Origin: Heracleum sosnowskyi
Taxonomy: Eukaryota > Streptophyta > Magnoliopsida > Apiales > Apiaceae
Direction: 5' to 3'
NCBI GenBank assembly: GCA_030848705.1
Contig: CM061243.1
Coordinates: 105,140,436-105,204,435, forward strand
Length of the DNA: 64,000 nucleotides
Numbering within the stretch: position 1 is the stretch's first letter; every line of letters starts with the position of its first letter. The notes beneath the pieces were generated by a model, which saw nothing but the letters and a program-made list of their open reading frames with translations, had not been told where the DNA came from and made no database searches. Both the position numbers and the translations under genes were made by a program. Shown here piece by piece: positions 53,640 to 64,000 of the stretch.

Positions 53640-54275
53640 AATTTTTGCTTGGGATTGTTTGCCGGAAAATAATTCGATTTTGAAAAATGTTTTTCATGAA
53701 ATATATTTTCTTGAATTTTTTTTTCATGAAAGTTATTTTCCTGAAAAATATTTTATTAAAAAATATTTTTCAAGAAAAATAAATGCTAAAAATTTATTTT
53801 CCAAAAAGTTCTTGGAAAAATATTAGAGCCCGAAAAAAATCTTTCCTTGAAAAATTTTTCCTCAAATATTTTTTGGAAACTTTTCTCGGAAAAAAGTTCA
53901 CGGGAAAAATTTTCCGGAAAATGTTTTTCGGTAAAAATTTTCTGGGAAAATTTCACGAGAAAAATTTTTAAATGAAAAAAAATTTTCGGGAAATATTTTG
54001 GAAAATGTTTTGGGAAATATATTTTGAAAAACATTTCTCGGGAAAAATGTTTTAGAAAAAACTTCTCGAAAAAAAAATTCCGAAAAACATTTCTCTAAAA
54101 AAAATTCCCGGGAAAAATTTCACAAAAAAAAATTCCCCAGAAAACTTTCTCTTAAAAGAATATTTTGGAAAAAATTTCAAAAACAAATTATGAATAACAT
54201 TGTGAAATTGTTCATTTTGAAAAATGTTTTTCCGTTCTGAAAAGGGGAAGTCATTTTCCAAAAACTCATCACTTT
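53640..54275. repeat. Array of degenerate GAAAA/TTTTC palindromes
   Basis: About 630 bp consisting almost only of words such as gggaaaaattttcc, ggaaaatgtttttc and cgagaaaaattttt, with short G/C steps (ccgg, cccggg, tcgg, tcga) between A and T runs. No constant period. Reading frames in it on both strands are compositional by-products with Phe/Lys-rich translations. No similarity to other parts of the window. Confidence 0.8.
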
Positions 54276-54297
54276 TTAAAAAAAAAAATTATATTCT

Positions 54298-55412
54298 TGT
54301 TAGGTCCAAATTATCGTAGAAGGGGGGGGGGTTGAATACGATACTCACAAATAATTCAATTTCGTTCGCGGATTAATCTTTCAGTTCTATAACGAAATCA
54401 AACACACCAAACCAAATCAAGTTTCGGGGAATATATCTTTTTATAAATATAAACCTCGAGGGGTGCTACAATTTCTAATTCGTAGATTAGCTTCAATGAG
54501 TATAAGGTTACACAAATTCAAAACAATGATCAAATTCTGAGCACTATTAATTCTCTGATAATTTCTCTGGCTCAGTTCTCTCTCTCAGTAATGTCTTTGT
54601 GTAGAATGCCTTAACTGAAGAAGACACTTTCTTCTCTCGTATTAATTGTAGACTTCATTTGAAAACTATCGAACCAAGATTAAAAGAATTAATCTTGGCC
54701 GTCCAATTTCCATCAACCTGTCAGACAAAACAAAAACTATCCACCTTTATCAAAATAAAAACCATCGAATGGAATTACTTTATTTACCATTCGATAGTTT
54801 TTAAAACAAAACTATCGAATACTAAATAAAGTAAAAGTGGTTTTCATTTAATTACTTTTAAACTCATTCGATAGTTTTCACAAATGAAAAACTATCGAAT
54901 CCATTTTCTTTACTTTTGTCCTTTAGTAATTACTCCTGGGTGTCTTAGTTTTAGACTGTATCAATTTCTTCTGAGACGATAAAACAACTTGATTTTTTTA
55001 AGTGCCGTCACCTAGTGCAACTGGTCTGGTTCACAGATGAATAACACTTGATCAATTCTTCGTTTATGTCTTCAATTCAGTGCTGCTGATAAGTCCTTTG
55101 TCGTTCTGGTTGCTTCGATTAAATCACTGGAATCCCGTGGTACTTAACCCTAAATCATTCACATACTTCTGTCGTCTTGCAAGTCTTGTTTCTTTTGCTG
55201 TCACTGAGGCTTGAACATTTTCATGAACTTCTTTCCGTGACCTGTTTACGGACTTGAAGAATACATAACGTATTTTGATTTTTTGAGTTTACCTTTTCTT
55301 CTTTGATTCTGGATTCCTGGATTCCCGTGCTTCTGTTAATATTATTGTCCGTCTTGTCCTTTGTTGAGTTGTAGTTATCTCTTTTACATCTTATGTTACA
55401 TTATGCTTTACA
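54298..55412 (-). repeat. 3' LTR of SIRE-B, 1115 bp
   Basis: Plus-strand TGTTAGGTCC...TGCTTTACA. It contains a G run 'agaagggggggggg' near its left end and at least seven forward or inverted copies of TTCGATAGTTTT at about 54660-54905. Next to it at 55413 is 'atctccccctatttg', the complement of the SIRE PPT. Without the other LTR the right boundary rests on this pattern. Confidence 0.85.
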
Positions 55413-55646
55413 ATCTCCCCCTATTTGATTGGATAGAGTTCGACAAGCAAATACTTCGAGGATAACTCAACTAACTAAGGAAACATGAAACTAATTAAAG
55501 TAAGACAGCGTAATAATATTAAATGCATTCTGGATCAGATATATATACATTTCCAGATTTCATAAATCAAAAAACAATTAAACTTTATACAATGAAGTTG
55601 CTCCTCTAGTCTGAGCTGATAGTTCTTTTGTTCTTTGCTTCAATCT

Positions 55647-57005
55647 TCAGTCCATTCCAATCTCACCTTCTTCAATCATTGGATCGGAGTTAGCAGCTTG
55701 ATAATCAATCACTGATAGATAGTGCAGTGGTTCTCCAGGTTTAAGGACTGCTCCTTGGATGTGTCTTCCAATATATTCAACCTCTTGACCCACTCCAGCC
55801 CATAACCATGCAATGTTAACATCTTTCTTGTTTAGCTTTGACATGTTTGGCAGTCTGGTATGCACTTCCAATCCTCTTTCCACTCTTTTCCTATAGTAAG
55901 GAACATTCTCCATTAGAAATCTTCTAAGAGTGTCTGCTGCTTTGTCCTTCTCCGTTGATGAGAATCCAGTGGATCTAAGATACTTCTCAACTGAGATTAG
56001 ATAGTTGCTTGGGTAGTCTCTCAGTTTGTCCTCAGCCAAATAGCAGATTCTGAACAAGTCATTCGTCATGAATCTAACCATTGGGGGATCTTCAGTAATC
56101 TCTGGACCGACTTTCATCAAGATCTCCTTAACATGCTCACGGAGCAGTTCATTTAGCCTTGTCGTCCTTTGAATCTTGATGAGAATAACCTGCAATTCTG
56201 TGTATGTCCTCTGTTCTAAAAACTTAGTGGAAATCACAAATGTACCTTTCTCCAGAAAACTGATTAATAAGCTCCAGGCACCATTTGCTTTAACCCCTGC
56301 TTTCAGACAGATTATAGAATTTCTCAATGCTTTAAAGTAAGTCTGATCTTCAAGATTAGCACTTCTGATGTCCTGAATGATAACTTCCACCTCAGCATTG
56401 TCGTTGACTTCTAATCCGTCTTCAACTCCGCAAAAGGTTTTATAAGCCATTTCCCATTCATTACCTTCTTTCTTTGCCAGATCTATCATCTTCTTCCTCC
56501 TCACTTCATTATACACCTTGAATCTCTTCAGTTTTTCACTCCTCAGAATTGCTTGTTGTTTCTCTTTCTCCGCTTGCCTGGCATCTACTGCAGCTCTCTG
56601 AGCTCTTATTGCTTCCAAGACATCTTCTTCTTCAGGTGATAGAGAATTTGCTTCTTCTTCCATATTATCCTCCCAGATTGGATGTTCAATGGGATCTGGA
56701 TAATATGGCTCATGCTCCTCTAGAATAGGTTGCTCATGCATGACCTCAAATTCCTCTTCACTCTCCTTCTCTTCTTCTACAAGTTCCTCGATCCAGTACT
56801 GTCTGATAGGAATAGCTTCAACTGTCTCCCAAACTCCCCATCCATCCTTAGGCTTCTCTTTCTCCCCTTCTCCAACTTTCTCCCCCTTAGTTGAGGAATC
56901 CTCGACGAAAGCATCCTCAGCATAAAAGGTAGTAGAAGGATCAGGTTGCTGATTTGAAGGACCAGGTTGGCCAGTTTGTTGGTTCTTCAGCATAGTCCAA
57001 ATCGA
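55647..57005 (-). pseudogene. SIRE-B envelope-like frame, C-terminal part (448 codons from first ATG)
   Basis: Continues the envelope-like frame after TAG 57006-57008. Acidic N-terminal half (EEEKESEEEFEVM), a charged helical segment (IRAQRAAVDARQAEKEKQQA), then a folded-looking region (ISFLEKGTFVISTKFLEQRT; LNELLREHVKEILMKVG; RICYLAEDKLRDYPSNYLIS). It parallels the last part of the SIRE-A frame in position and composition. No membrane segment was noticed. Function unknown. Confidence 0.65.
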
Positions 57006-57986
57006 CTATACTCCATCACTTTGATTTTCCATGAAATCCAATAGATCATTATTCATCTCTTGCATAGAAGCCAGCTTCAGGTCAATGTTATCCAATCTGG
57101 AGTTGGTAGTCTTCTCAATCTTGTCCAATCTCTGGTTCAGCTTAGACTCCACTCTAGAAAGGGTGTTCATTGCATCTTTTACCCTAGCTTGACCATCCCG
57201 GACAACCAGAACGTCTTCTCTCAAAGCTTCTTGTCTTTGCGACAAAGCATCTACTTCATTCATGAAACCATCTTTAAGTTCCTTGACGTCCGTCCTCAAC
57301 TCGATCAGTTCGTCCATAGCTTCCTTCTTTAAGGAGTCCACTGCCTGCTTCGTACCTGTTATAGTGCCAGATGCACTGCCAATGACCCTGAATGTTCTTC
57401 TAGAATCAGCTGCAGCCAAGTCAACCTTCTTTTGAATAGATTTTAAAGAAGCATTGGCTTGACTAGAGGAGATCTCTTGGTCAAAGGAAGGTCGCAGTGG
57501 AACCTTGAATAGTGGATTTCCTTCTTTGTCACGAACTGTCATCTCCTTGAGGGTAGATTGAACTTGTAGCTCTCTTTCTGTCGGTAACAGCAAATCATCA
57601 ATATTAGGTAGGGTTAGGGTGTCACTCCTCACATTTGGCTCTGGGTGTACACTCAACATTTCTGTCGGTGTTTGAATCATTTTTCCTTTCCCACTCAGGC
57701 CAGGTGTAAGTGTTTTTGTTTCACTCAAATCCTTTGTGCTGATTGTACCTGCAGAAGAAAGCACCGTAGCCGTCCTTAAGGAGGTCACCGGTGGTGCAAT
57801 GGGGCTTCGCAAGTCCCCGTCCTTGGTTAAACCAAGTTGCTGATCATCCTTAGATGATATATCCTTTGTAGGATCTAGAGTTTGAATCTCTAGGGGGTTA
57901 GAAACAGGCTCTTTTAACAGCAGAGATCCCGAATCTTCCCCGATAGTCTGTGAAGACTTTACCTCAGTTGACTCCTCAATAATAAT
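57006..57986 (-). pseudogene. SIRE-B envelope-like frame, middle part with coiled coil
   Basis: Lies between TAA 57987-57989 and TAG 57006-57008 in the same frame as both neighbours, 326 codons. The C-terminal third is a strong coiled coil (DELIELRTDVKELKDGFMNE; LNQRLDKIEKTTNSRLDNID). SIRE-A has a comparable coiled coil at residues about 500-610 of its frame. Confidence 0.62.
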
Positions 57987-59453
57987 TTATTCATTGTCAA
58001 CGAGTTGCCGATCTGCACCTACGTCAGACCCTTTACCCGCAGGATCCAGATATTTTCCATCTGGGGAGGTAGACAATGACCCTTTAGATTGTGCATTTAG
58101 GTCAAAGCCTTCTCTCGACGTCTGTGAAGACCCTTGGTTCTTAGAACCTTCAACCAGTGAACCTGACCGTAATATGGTCGGAACACCAGTTGCTTCCGTC
58201 AATTCTTCCTTACTTGATTGAGCTAATGGTTCAGATATAGCTTTCGTTAGCGTAGCCCAATCAGCATCAGAAAAATCAATAAAGGGCGCTTTGGAAGTTT
58301 GAAATAAAGTATCAACAGTTGCCTCGGTTTCTGTTCGTCTCCTTTTAGAGGAAGGCAGAGCTGCTGTTGAAGGGTGTATCTCCTTATGTGGTGCTGCCAA
58401 GGCACTATCTCCCTCTACACTCACGGATGTCTGAATATTGGGTATAGGAGGGGAAGGAGGTTCGTTTATTGTTTCATTTGGCTCTTCCAAAGGCTCTTCG
58501 ACCGTGGTTAGAGGTTGTGGGTTTGCAACCTCCTGGTCAGGAATGGCCACTGATGGCTCTAGATCAACATCCATTGGTTGTGGTTCAGGAGCCAGTTCAG
58601 GTTCAGGAATGTTACCTTGATTTACCTGTTCCCCTAGGGGTAGAAGTGGTAGGGGCACTGTTCTTAGATATTCAGTGAGAACAGTGGGTACCCCTGGAAG
58701 ATAGTTGTTCTTCCTTATCAGAGCGGTTATGGCATTGCTCTTCATCTTCATACACTCCATGGTCTCCTCTTCGGCGAATGTCTCGCGCTCATCATCTGTT
58801 AAGATATCATTGAGAATTAGTTGTAGGAACCTAGGATAGAAACAAAGCACATCGTCATCTATGCTTGTTCTTTCATCCAGTGGTCCCATGCATATGATTA
58901 CTTGATCAATCAGTAACCGTCCAATGTTAATATGCCTATTGTTGGCAATGGCAAACCCTATCTTTTGAAGGAATAAGGGAATACCATGCAGATTTGTTAG
59001 CTTGGCAGTAAAAACATGGATTAGGGTATGAAATAAAAAGTTCCATGCCTTTGGCAAGTAATGCTTAAGGAACTCTCCCACAAAGAAGTTAGGTTGTTGA
59101 CTTCTAATGAGAGTGAAGAAAGCGTGTATTTCCTCAGTTGTGGGATCCAGAACAAGGTTTTCTGTAGGAAAATGTAGGATTCTATTAAAATCATGTTCCG
59201 TCACCCTTATTGTTCTGCCCCCTGGCACAACAAAACTGAAAGACCTTATATTATTCTCACTTGTATCCGTGGCGGTTGTGTACAACGCAGTCAATTGATC
59301 GATGCAAAGGACCACGGGAGTACTCACAGCATATGCCACTAATGAACGTGTGTTCAAAAACTCTGCCCATACACGAAACTGAAGGTTCGTTATGGATTGC
59401 AAGTTTTGAAACGAGACATGATTAGTTTTGGTAATAATAAATTCTCCAGCCAT
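57987..59453 (-). CDS. SIRE-B envelope-like ORF, N-terminal part (488 aa)
   Basis: The start is an ATG at 59453 followed by MAGEFIITKTNHVSFQNLQ. Residues about 1-240 form a conserved-looking globular domain (LQFRVWAEFLNTRSL; TEHDFNRILHFPTENL; LPKAWNFLFHTLIHVF; RHINIGRLLIDQVI). It is found at the start of many SIRE envelope-like frames and is reminiscent of plant-transposon-protein domains. A Pro/Glu-rich linker (LPLGEQVNQGNIPEPE) and a Ser/Thr-rich region follow. It ends with TAA at 57987 but continues in the same frame. Whether it has any envelope role is unproven. Confidence 0.72.
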   Translation of the reverse strand: MAGEFIITKTNHVSFQNLQSITNLQFRVWAEFLNTRSLVAYAVSTPVVLCIDQLTALYTTATDTSENNIRSFSFVVPGGRTIRVTEHDFNRILHFPTENLVLDPTTEEIHAFFTLIRSQQPNFFVGEFLKHYLPKAWNFLFHTLIHVFTAKLTNLHGIPLFLQKIGFAIANNRHINIGRLLIDQVIICMGPLDERTSIDDDVLCFYPRFLQLILNDILTDDERETFAEEETMECMKMKSNAITALIRKNNYLPGVPTVLTEYLRTVPLPLLPLGEQVNQGNIPEPELAPEPQPMDVDLEPSVAIPDQEVANPQPLTTVEEPLEEPNETINEPPSPPIPNIQTSVSVEGDSALAAPHKEIHPSTAALPSSKRRRTETEATVDTLFQTSKAPFIDFSDADWATLTKAISEPLAQSSKEELTEATGVPTILRSGSLVEGSKNQGSSQTSREGFDLNAQSKGSLSTSPDGKYLDPAGKGSDVGADRQLVDNE

Positions 59454-60921
59454 TTTAAAATTTCCAGAAAATTTAAATAAACCAAAACTATTTTTCTTTT
59501 TAAATTTAATTAATTATTTCTAATTAATCAAACCCTTAACAAAATTACCCCCTTAAAAAAAATGAAACCCTCAACCAAAAACAATTTTCGAAATTAAAGA
59601 ACCCTAACTTGTAAATTGATAACTTGTAACAAGATCTTTTCTTGAAGAAATCAATTGGTAAACCAATACAATCTCAACAGAATTTAGTATTATCAAAATT
59701 CTTAAAGTTCTTATGTCACTTTCGATAGCTTTTCTTAAAACTGAACTTTCACCTTAACTAAATCTCACATAAACAGGAGTTTCACGGTTTAAAGCAAAAC
59801 TACTGTTATGAGAATGAGTTGTATGAGTGAATCAACAGTAATTTTGAAGAAAGTATCGAATGCTTTTGTTCTTGGTTGTATCTCTATGTTTGTAAGTATA
59901 AAACTCGACAATAGCTTTTCTCAGATCTGTAAAAACTGATAAAGAAATAGACTAAGGCATGTTTAAATACTTTTCAACCTAACAGTGATAAAATTGTCAT
60001 TTAATGTTCGATAGTTTTTATTTATGCTGTCAATAGTTTTAATTCTAGGGGCATAAAGGTCAAAAACACTTCGATAGTTTTTTCAAAACTATCGAAGTGT
60101 TTAAATTCAAGAATTTAAACCGACCTTTTAGAAAAACTATCGAAAGTTGTTCTCAATTAAATCAAAATCTATCGAACATGCTTTGTTTAGAAAAACTATC
60201 GAGAATTTGAATATAGAAATAATTAAATTCACTTCGATGGTTTTTCTACTAATTTTCAAAATCTATCGAGAATTTATATATTAAATCAGATAAATTCACT
60301 TCGATATATATGAAAGATATTCTCAAAAACTATTGAGAATTGTTTTCGATAGTTTTTCTTTTCCTTTTCAAAAACTATCGAAAATTAATTTCGATAGATT
60401 TATCTATGTACTTGAAAAACTATCGAATTTCCTAAATTCGATATTTTTGCTTCTTTTCCAATTCCTAAAACCTGTTCTTGTTTTAAGAATCAGAAACTTT
60501 TATTTCCTGTCTAGTGTTAATTCTAATAAATCTTTTCAAATTTACCAAAATCAATTCTTAACAGAAAATTCACAATTTTCTTAGAATAAAATCAATTAAA
60601 TATCATTGAGTGATATTAACCAATTAAAATCTAATGAATTATGCTGCATTAATTTACAATGTTAAAAACAAAGCAAATTAATTCAAATTAAATAAATGCT
60701 GGAATATTTAGAACAAATATTAGCACTTAAATAATTTTTAGAATTAATAACCAATTAAATGTCAGAAGATATATCATCCATAATTATGACATAAAATTAG
60801 TACAATAATCCTAACTACGAGAATTGCTCCATAAAATAAACTCACGAGTCCTAAGGATATAGAAATTCTTAAACTCATGTATTTACTAGGACTATCTGCA
60901 GTTACTGACTTCTAATCAAAA
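59454..60921. repeat. SIRE-B spacer between pol and envelope-like frame, with TTCGATAGTTTT clusters
   Basis: Non-coding. From about 59715 to 60450 there are close to 20 forward or inverted copies of TTCGATAGTTTT (variants ttcgatggtttt, aaaactatcgag, aaaatctatcga). Adjacent inverted copies (for example 60066-60100 and 60338-60400) can form hairpins. The rest is AT-rich. Confidence 0.8.
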
Positions 60922-63900
60922 TCAATTAGAAAGATTTAACATCCCAAGTTCACCAACCAGCTTATTGAAAGTGGATTCATCAAGCGGTTTAGTAAAGATG
61001 TCTGCAATTTGATCCTCTGTGGGTACAAAATGTAACTCCACAGTTCCATTCATGACATGCTCTCGGATAAAATGATACCTGATGTTGATGTGCTTCGTCC
61101 TCGAGTGTTGCACTGGGTTGTTTGAGATTGCTATGGCACTTGTGTTGTCGCAAAATATTGGAATCTTTGTCAACAAAAGTCCATAGTCACGGAGTTGGTT
61201 TCTCATCCACAAGATCTGAGCACAACAGCTTCCAGCAGCAATGTATTCAGCCTCAGTTGTTGATGTGGAAACTGAATGCTGCTTCTTGCTATACCAGGAA
61301 ACTAACCTTCTTCCAAGAAACTGACAGCTTCCTGAAGTACTCTTCCGATCAATCTTACAACCTGCAAAGTCAGAGTCTGTGTATCCAATAAGATCAAATC
61401 CTGTATCTTTAGGGTACCAAATTCCAAGATTTGGGGTCCCCTTAAGATATCTAAATATTCGCTTAACAGCTATTAGATGAGATTCTTTAGGATCAGACTG
61501 AAACCTAGCACACAAGCATGTTGCAAACATTATATCTGGTCTACTTGCAGTGAGATAAAGTAATGAGCCTATCATACCTCTGTAGCCTGTGATGTCAACC
61601 TTCTTACCAGTTTCATCCTTATCAAGTTTAGTGGCAGTTGGCATAGGAGTCTTTGCTGTAGATGAGTCTTCCATTTGATACTTCTTCAGAAGATCTTTGA
61701 TGTACTTGGACTGACAAATGAATATACCATCTTGTTTTTGGTATACTTGCAGTCCAAGAAAGAATGACAATTCACCCATCATGCTCATTTCATAACGACT
61801 CTGCATTAACTTAGCAAATCTCTTGCATAGATCATCATTAGTAGAACCAAATATTATGTCATCAACATATACTTGCACCAATATCAAATCATTTTTATGC
61901 TTTTTGACAAAGAGAGTTTTGTCTACGACACCTCTTGTAAAATCATTTTCAAGTAAGAATTCAGAGAGAGTGTCATACCATGTCCTTGGAGCTTGTTTGA
62001 GTCCGTAGAGAGCTTTGAATAGAATGTACACAAAGTCTGCCAGTTTTGAATCCTCAAAACCTGGAGGTTGTTCCACATACACTTCTTCTTCTAACTCCCC
62101 GTTCAGAAAAGCACTCTTCACATCCATTTGATATACCTTGTAATTGGAATGTGCTGCAAATGCCAGAAACATTCTGATGGCCTCAAGTCTTGCTACTGGT
62201 GCATAGGTTTCATCATAATCTATACCCTCTTCTTGAGAGTAACCTTTAGCAACCAGTCTGGCTTTGTTTCTCGTTACAATGCCATCTTCGTCCAACTTAT
62301 TTCTGAATACCCATCGTGTTCCAATAACAGATTTTCCCTTAGGCCTGGGTACCAGCTTTCAAACTTTCTGCCTTTCAAACTGATTGAGTTCCTCTTGCAT
62401 AGCAATCACCCAATCTGGATCATCTAGAGCATCTTCAACTTTCTTAGGTTCTGTTTCTGAAAGAAACCCAGAATAGTGACATTCATTTTGTGATGTTCTC
62501 CTAGTTCTCACTCCTGTGTCCGGATCACCAATGATCAAGTGAAAGGGATGATCTCTATTCCATACCCTTTGTCTTGGCAGATGCAATATTGATGATTCTC
62601 CTTGTTCTAGATGTTGTTGAGTGTGACTAGTTGATCCTTCTCCTGCTCCCCCTGAGTTGTTGACGGTTTGATCTGTTGATTCTGAAGACTGACTAGTGGA
62701 TCCTGCAGAATGTTGAGGATCTCCACTTTGGTCACCACTTTGTCCAGAATCATTATCATTATGATTATTATTAATGACTGTAACAACTTCAGGTACTTCT
62801 TCATTGTCAGAGAGATCTCCTGATAGATTTTCAAATACCAAGGATTCAGAGTTCTCTCCAGTTTGCAGGCCTGGTCTTTTGGTGTCGTCAAATGTTACAT
62901 TAAAGCTTTCCAACACCTTATCTTCAATCACATATACCCTGAAAGCCTTAGATTCCAGAGAATAGCCCAGAAAAATGCCTTCATCTGCTTTGGCATCAAA
63001 CTTGCCAAGATGTTCTCCATCTTTAAGTACAAAGCACTTTGCACCAAACACATGAAAGTACTTCAGTGTTGGTTTCTTGTTGGCCATTAACTCATACGGA
63101 GTCTTTTCATGATCTTTGTTGATCAGGGTTCCATTCTGAGTGTAGCAAGCTGTATTCACTGCTTCGGCCCAAAAGTAAGTGGGAAGTTTTGATTCACTCA
63201 ACATGGTCCTTGCTGCTTCAACCAAGGTCATGTTCTTCCTTTCCACTACTCCATTCTGTTGAGGAGTTCTTGGTGCTGAAAACTGTCTTGATATTCCTTC
63301 ATCTGAGCAGAAATCATTTAGAACTGCATTCTTGAATTCAGTTCCATTGTCTGATCTGATTGTCCGCACAGGTAGCTTAGCTTCCACTTCTATCTTTTTG
63401 ATGTGATCAATGATTAGTTGTGTTGCTTCATCCTTTGTTTGTATGAACAACACCCACGTGTACTTGGAGTAGTCATCCACCATCACCAATGCATATCTAT
63501 TCCTTGAAAGTGACATAACATTAACTGGACCAAATAAATCCATATGAATCAGTTGTAATGGTTCAGTAATGCTTGTCATTCCTTTGCTTCCATGTGCTGC
63601 TTTCTTCGACTTCCCTTTTTCACATGCTTCATATAGTCCCTCCTGATTGAATTCCATCAGGGGCAACCCTCTCACTAACTCTCTCTTTACCAAAGAGTTC
63701 ATAGTTTTGAAGTTCAGATGTGAGAGCTTCTTGTGCCATAGCCAACTTTGTTCTGAAGATGCCTTTGCATAGAAACATGTAACTTCTCCTTCACTGGTAG
63801 AACTTAAGTCAGCTATAAACAAATTTCCTTTTCTCACTCCCAGTAGAGTAAGCTTCTCATCCTTCTTGTTGGTGATCAAGCACTTGTCCTTTCTGAAATC

Positions 63901-64000
63901 TACATTGTAGACTTTATCATAGAACTGACTGATACTTAGAAGATTGTGCTTTAATCCTTCAACAAGAGAGATGTTCTCAATGATGACATTTCCAGCTTTC
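60922..64000 (-). pseudogene. SIRE-B Pol (integrase, RT, RNase H), partial and interrupted
   Basis: The frame is open from the window edge to TGA at 62359-62361, then again to 60922 in the same frame. Integrase: HKKLSH present, but the usual zinc-ligand CxxC is YEACEKG, so the first Cys is Tyr. The core has DLFGPVN, SDNGTEF and VVERKNMT. The stop lies where the family has Trp in QKVWKLVPRP-like context. RT has QMDVKSAFLNGE and YVDDIIFGS; RNase H has YTDSDFAGCKIDRKSTSG, TTEAEYIAAGSC and CDNTSAIA. Protease and gag are outside. Likely inactive. Confidence 0.9.

Larger units (their letters stand above)
54298..64000 (-). mobile_element. SIRE-type Copia element (SIRE-B), 5' part outside the window
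   Basis: 3' LTR at 54298-55412, a PPT just inside it, a long envelope-like frame and then pol up to the window edge, all minus strand. The family differs from SIRE-A (different LTR length and sequence), but gene order and C-rich LTR end are the same. Stops in pol and in the envelope-like frame show that this copy is defective. The right LTR and gag are not in the window. Confidence 0.9.

Noticed and set aside
53494..54261. Overlapping Phe/Lys-rich frames on both strands
   Set aside because: By-product of the GAAAA/TTTTC palindrome array.
1..64000. CRISPR arrays, bacterial operons, rRNA or tRNA genes
   Set aside because: The sequence is plant nuclear DNA. No regular spacer-repeat array, rRNA core or tRNA cloverleaf with A/B boxes was recognised; the Met-tRNA matches are retrotransposon PBS sites.

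Overview
This is a 64 kb piece of a plant nuclear genome, almost certainly a eudicot. It is AT-rich with no dense gene order, and every long reading frame is retrotransposon-type. The diagnostic parts are plant-specific: Copia SIRE/Maximus, TR-GAG, Ty3 Tat and Ty3 Athila elements, a Pack-MULE, Helitrons and Tourist-like MITEs. The species cannot be fixed from the sequence. No intact host gene is present. The only host-gene material is a broken copy of the TFIID subunit gene TAF7 (11572-14210, minus) and a captured piece of an aromatic amino acid decarboxylase gene inside a Pack-MULE (40943-41413, minus).

Layout. 1-10732 is a pile of non-autonomous Helitrons (hairpin plus CTAG 3' ends at 63, 2925, 3922, 6010 and 9769) with two MITEs. 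11572-14210 is the TAF7 remnant, split by a young gag-only Copia element (TR-GAG, 11691-13459, 343-bp LTRs, 5-bp target duplication). 14211-18400 is a minus-strand LTR element with a roughly 2 kb LTR and only about 190 bp of internal sequence, carrying a Helitron at 16140-18000. 18820-49760 is a nest: an old Ty3/Tat element (minus) whose antisense gene was hit by a 12.07 kb SIRE Copia element (20223-32290, minus, TSD ctctc), and whose pol was hit by a 9.1 kb Athila-like element (35700-44806, plus, TSD ctcag), which itself contains a Pack-MULE (40795-42512). 49761-54297 holds a Tourist-like MITE, a solo SIRE LTR (52521-53571, TSD atcta) and a 630-bp array of degenerate GAAAA/TTTTC palindromes. 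54298-64000 is the 3' part of a second SIRE element (minus) that runs off the window.

How the pieces work. The elements encode gag, protease, integrase, reverse transcriptase and RNase H for copy-and-paste replication. Both SIRE elements add an envelope-like reading frame after pol. The Tat element carries a spliced antisense gene, and the complete SIRE element also carries a compact antisense frame with its own TATA-like promoter. LTR comparison gives a clear age order: Tat about 5% different, TR-GAG 2/343, complete SIRE 2/606, Athila 1/1486 (counts by eye).

The most unusual signal is shared by unrelated families. Each of five retroelements carries its own private short motif, reiterated in the LTR, in non-coding stretches or inside coding sequence: GGCGCGGCAGCGCC in Athila, AATCCTGAT in SIRE-A, TTCGATAGTTTT in SIRE-B, TGACAGCA in the solo LTR and CCAGACGGGCAA in TR-GAG. 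This resembles the family-specific binding-site arrays of self-encoded anti-silencing factors, but a function here is only inferred.
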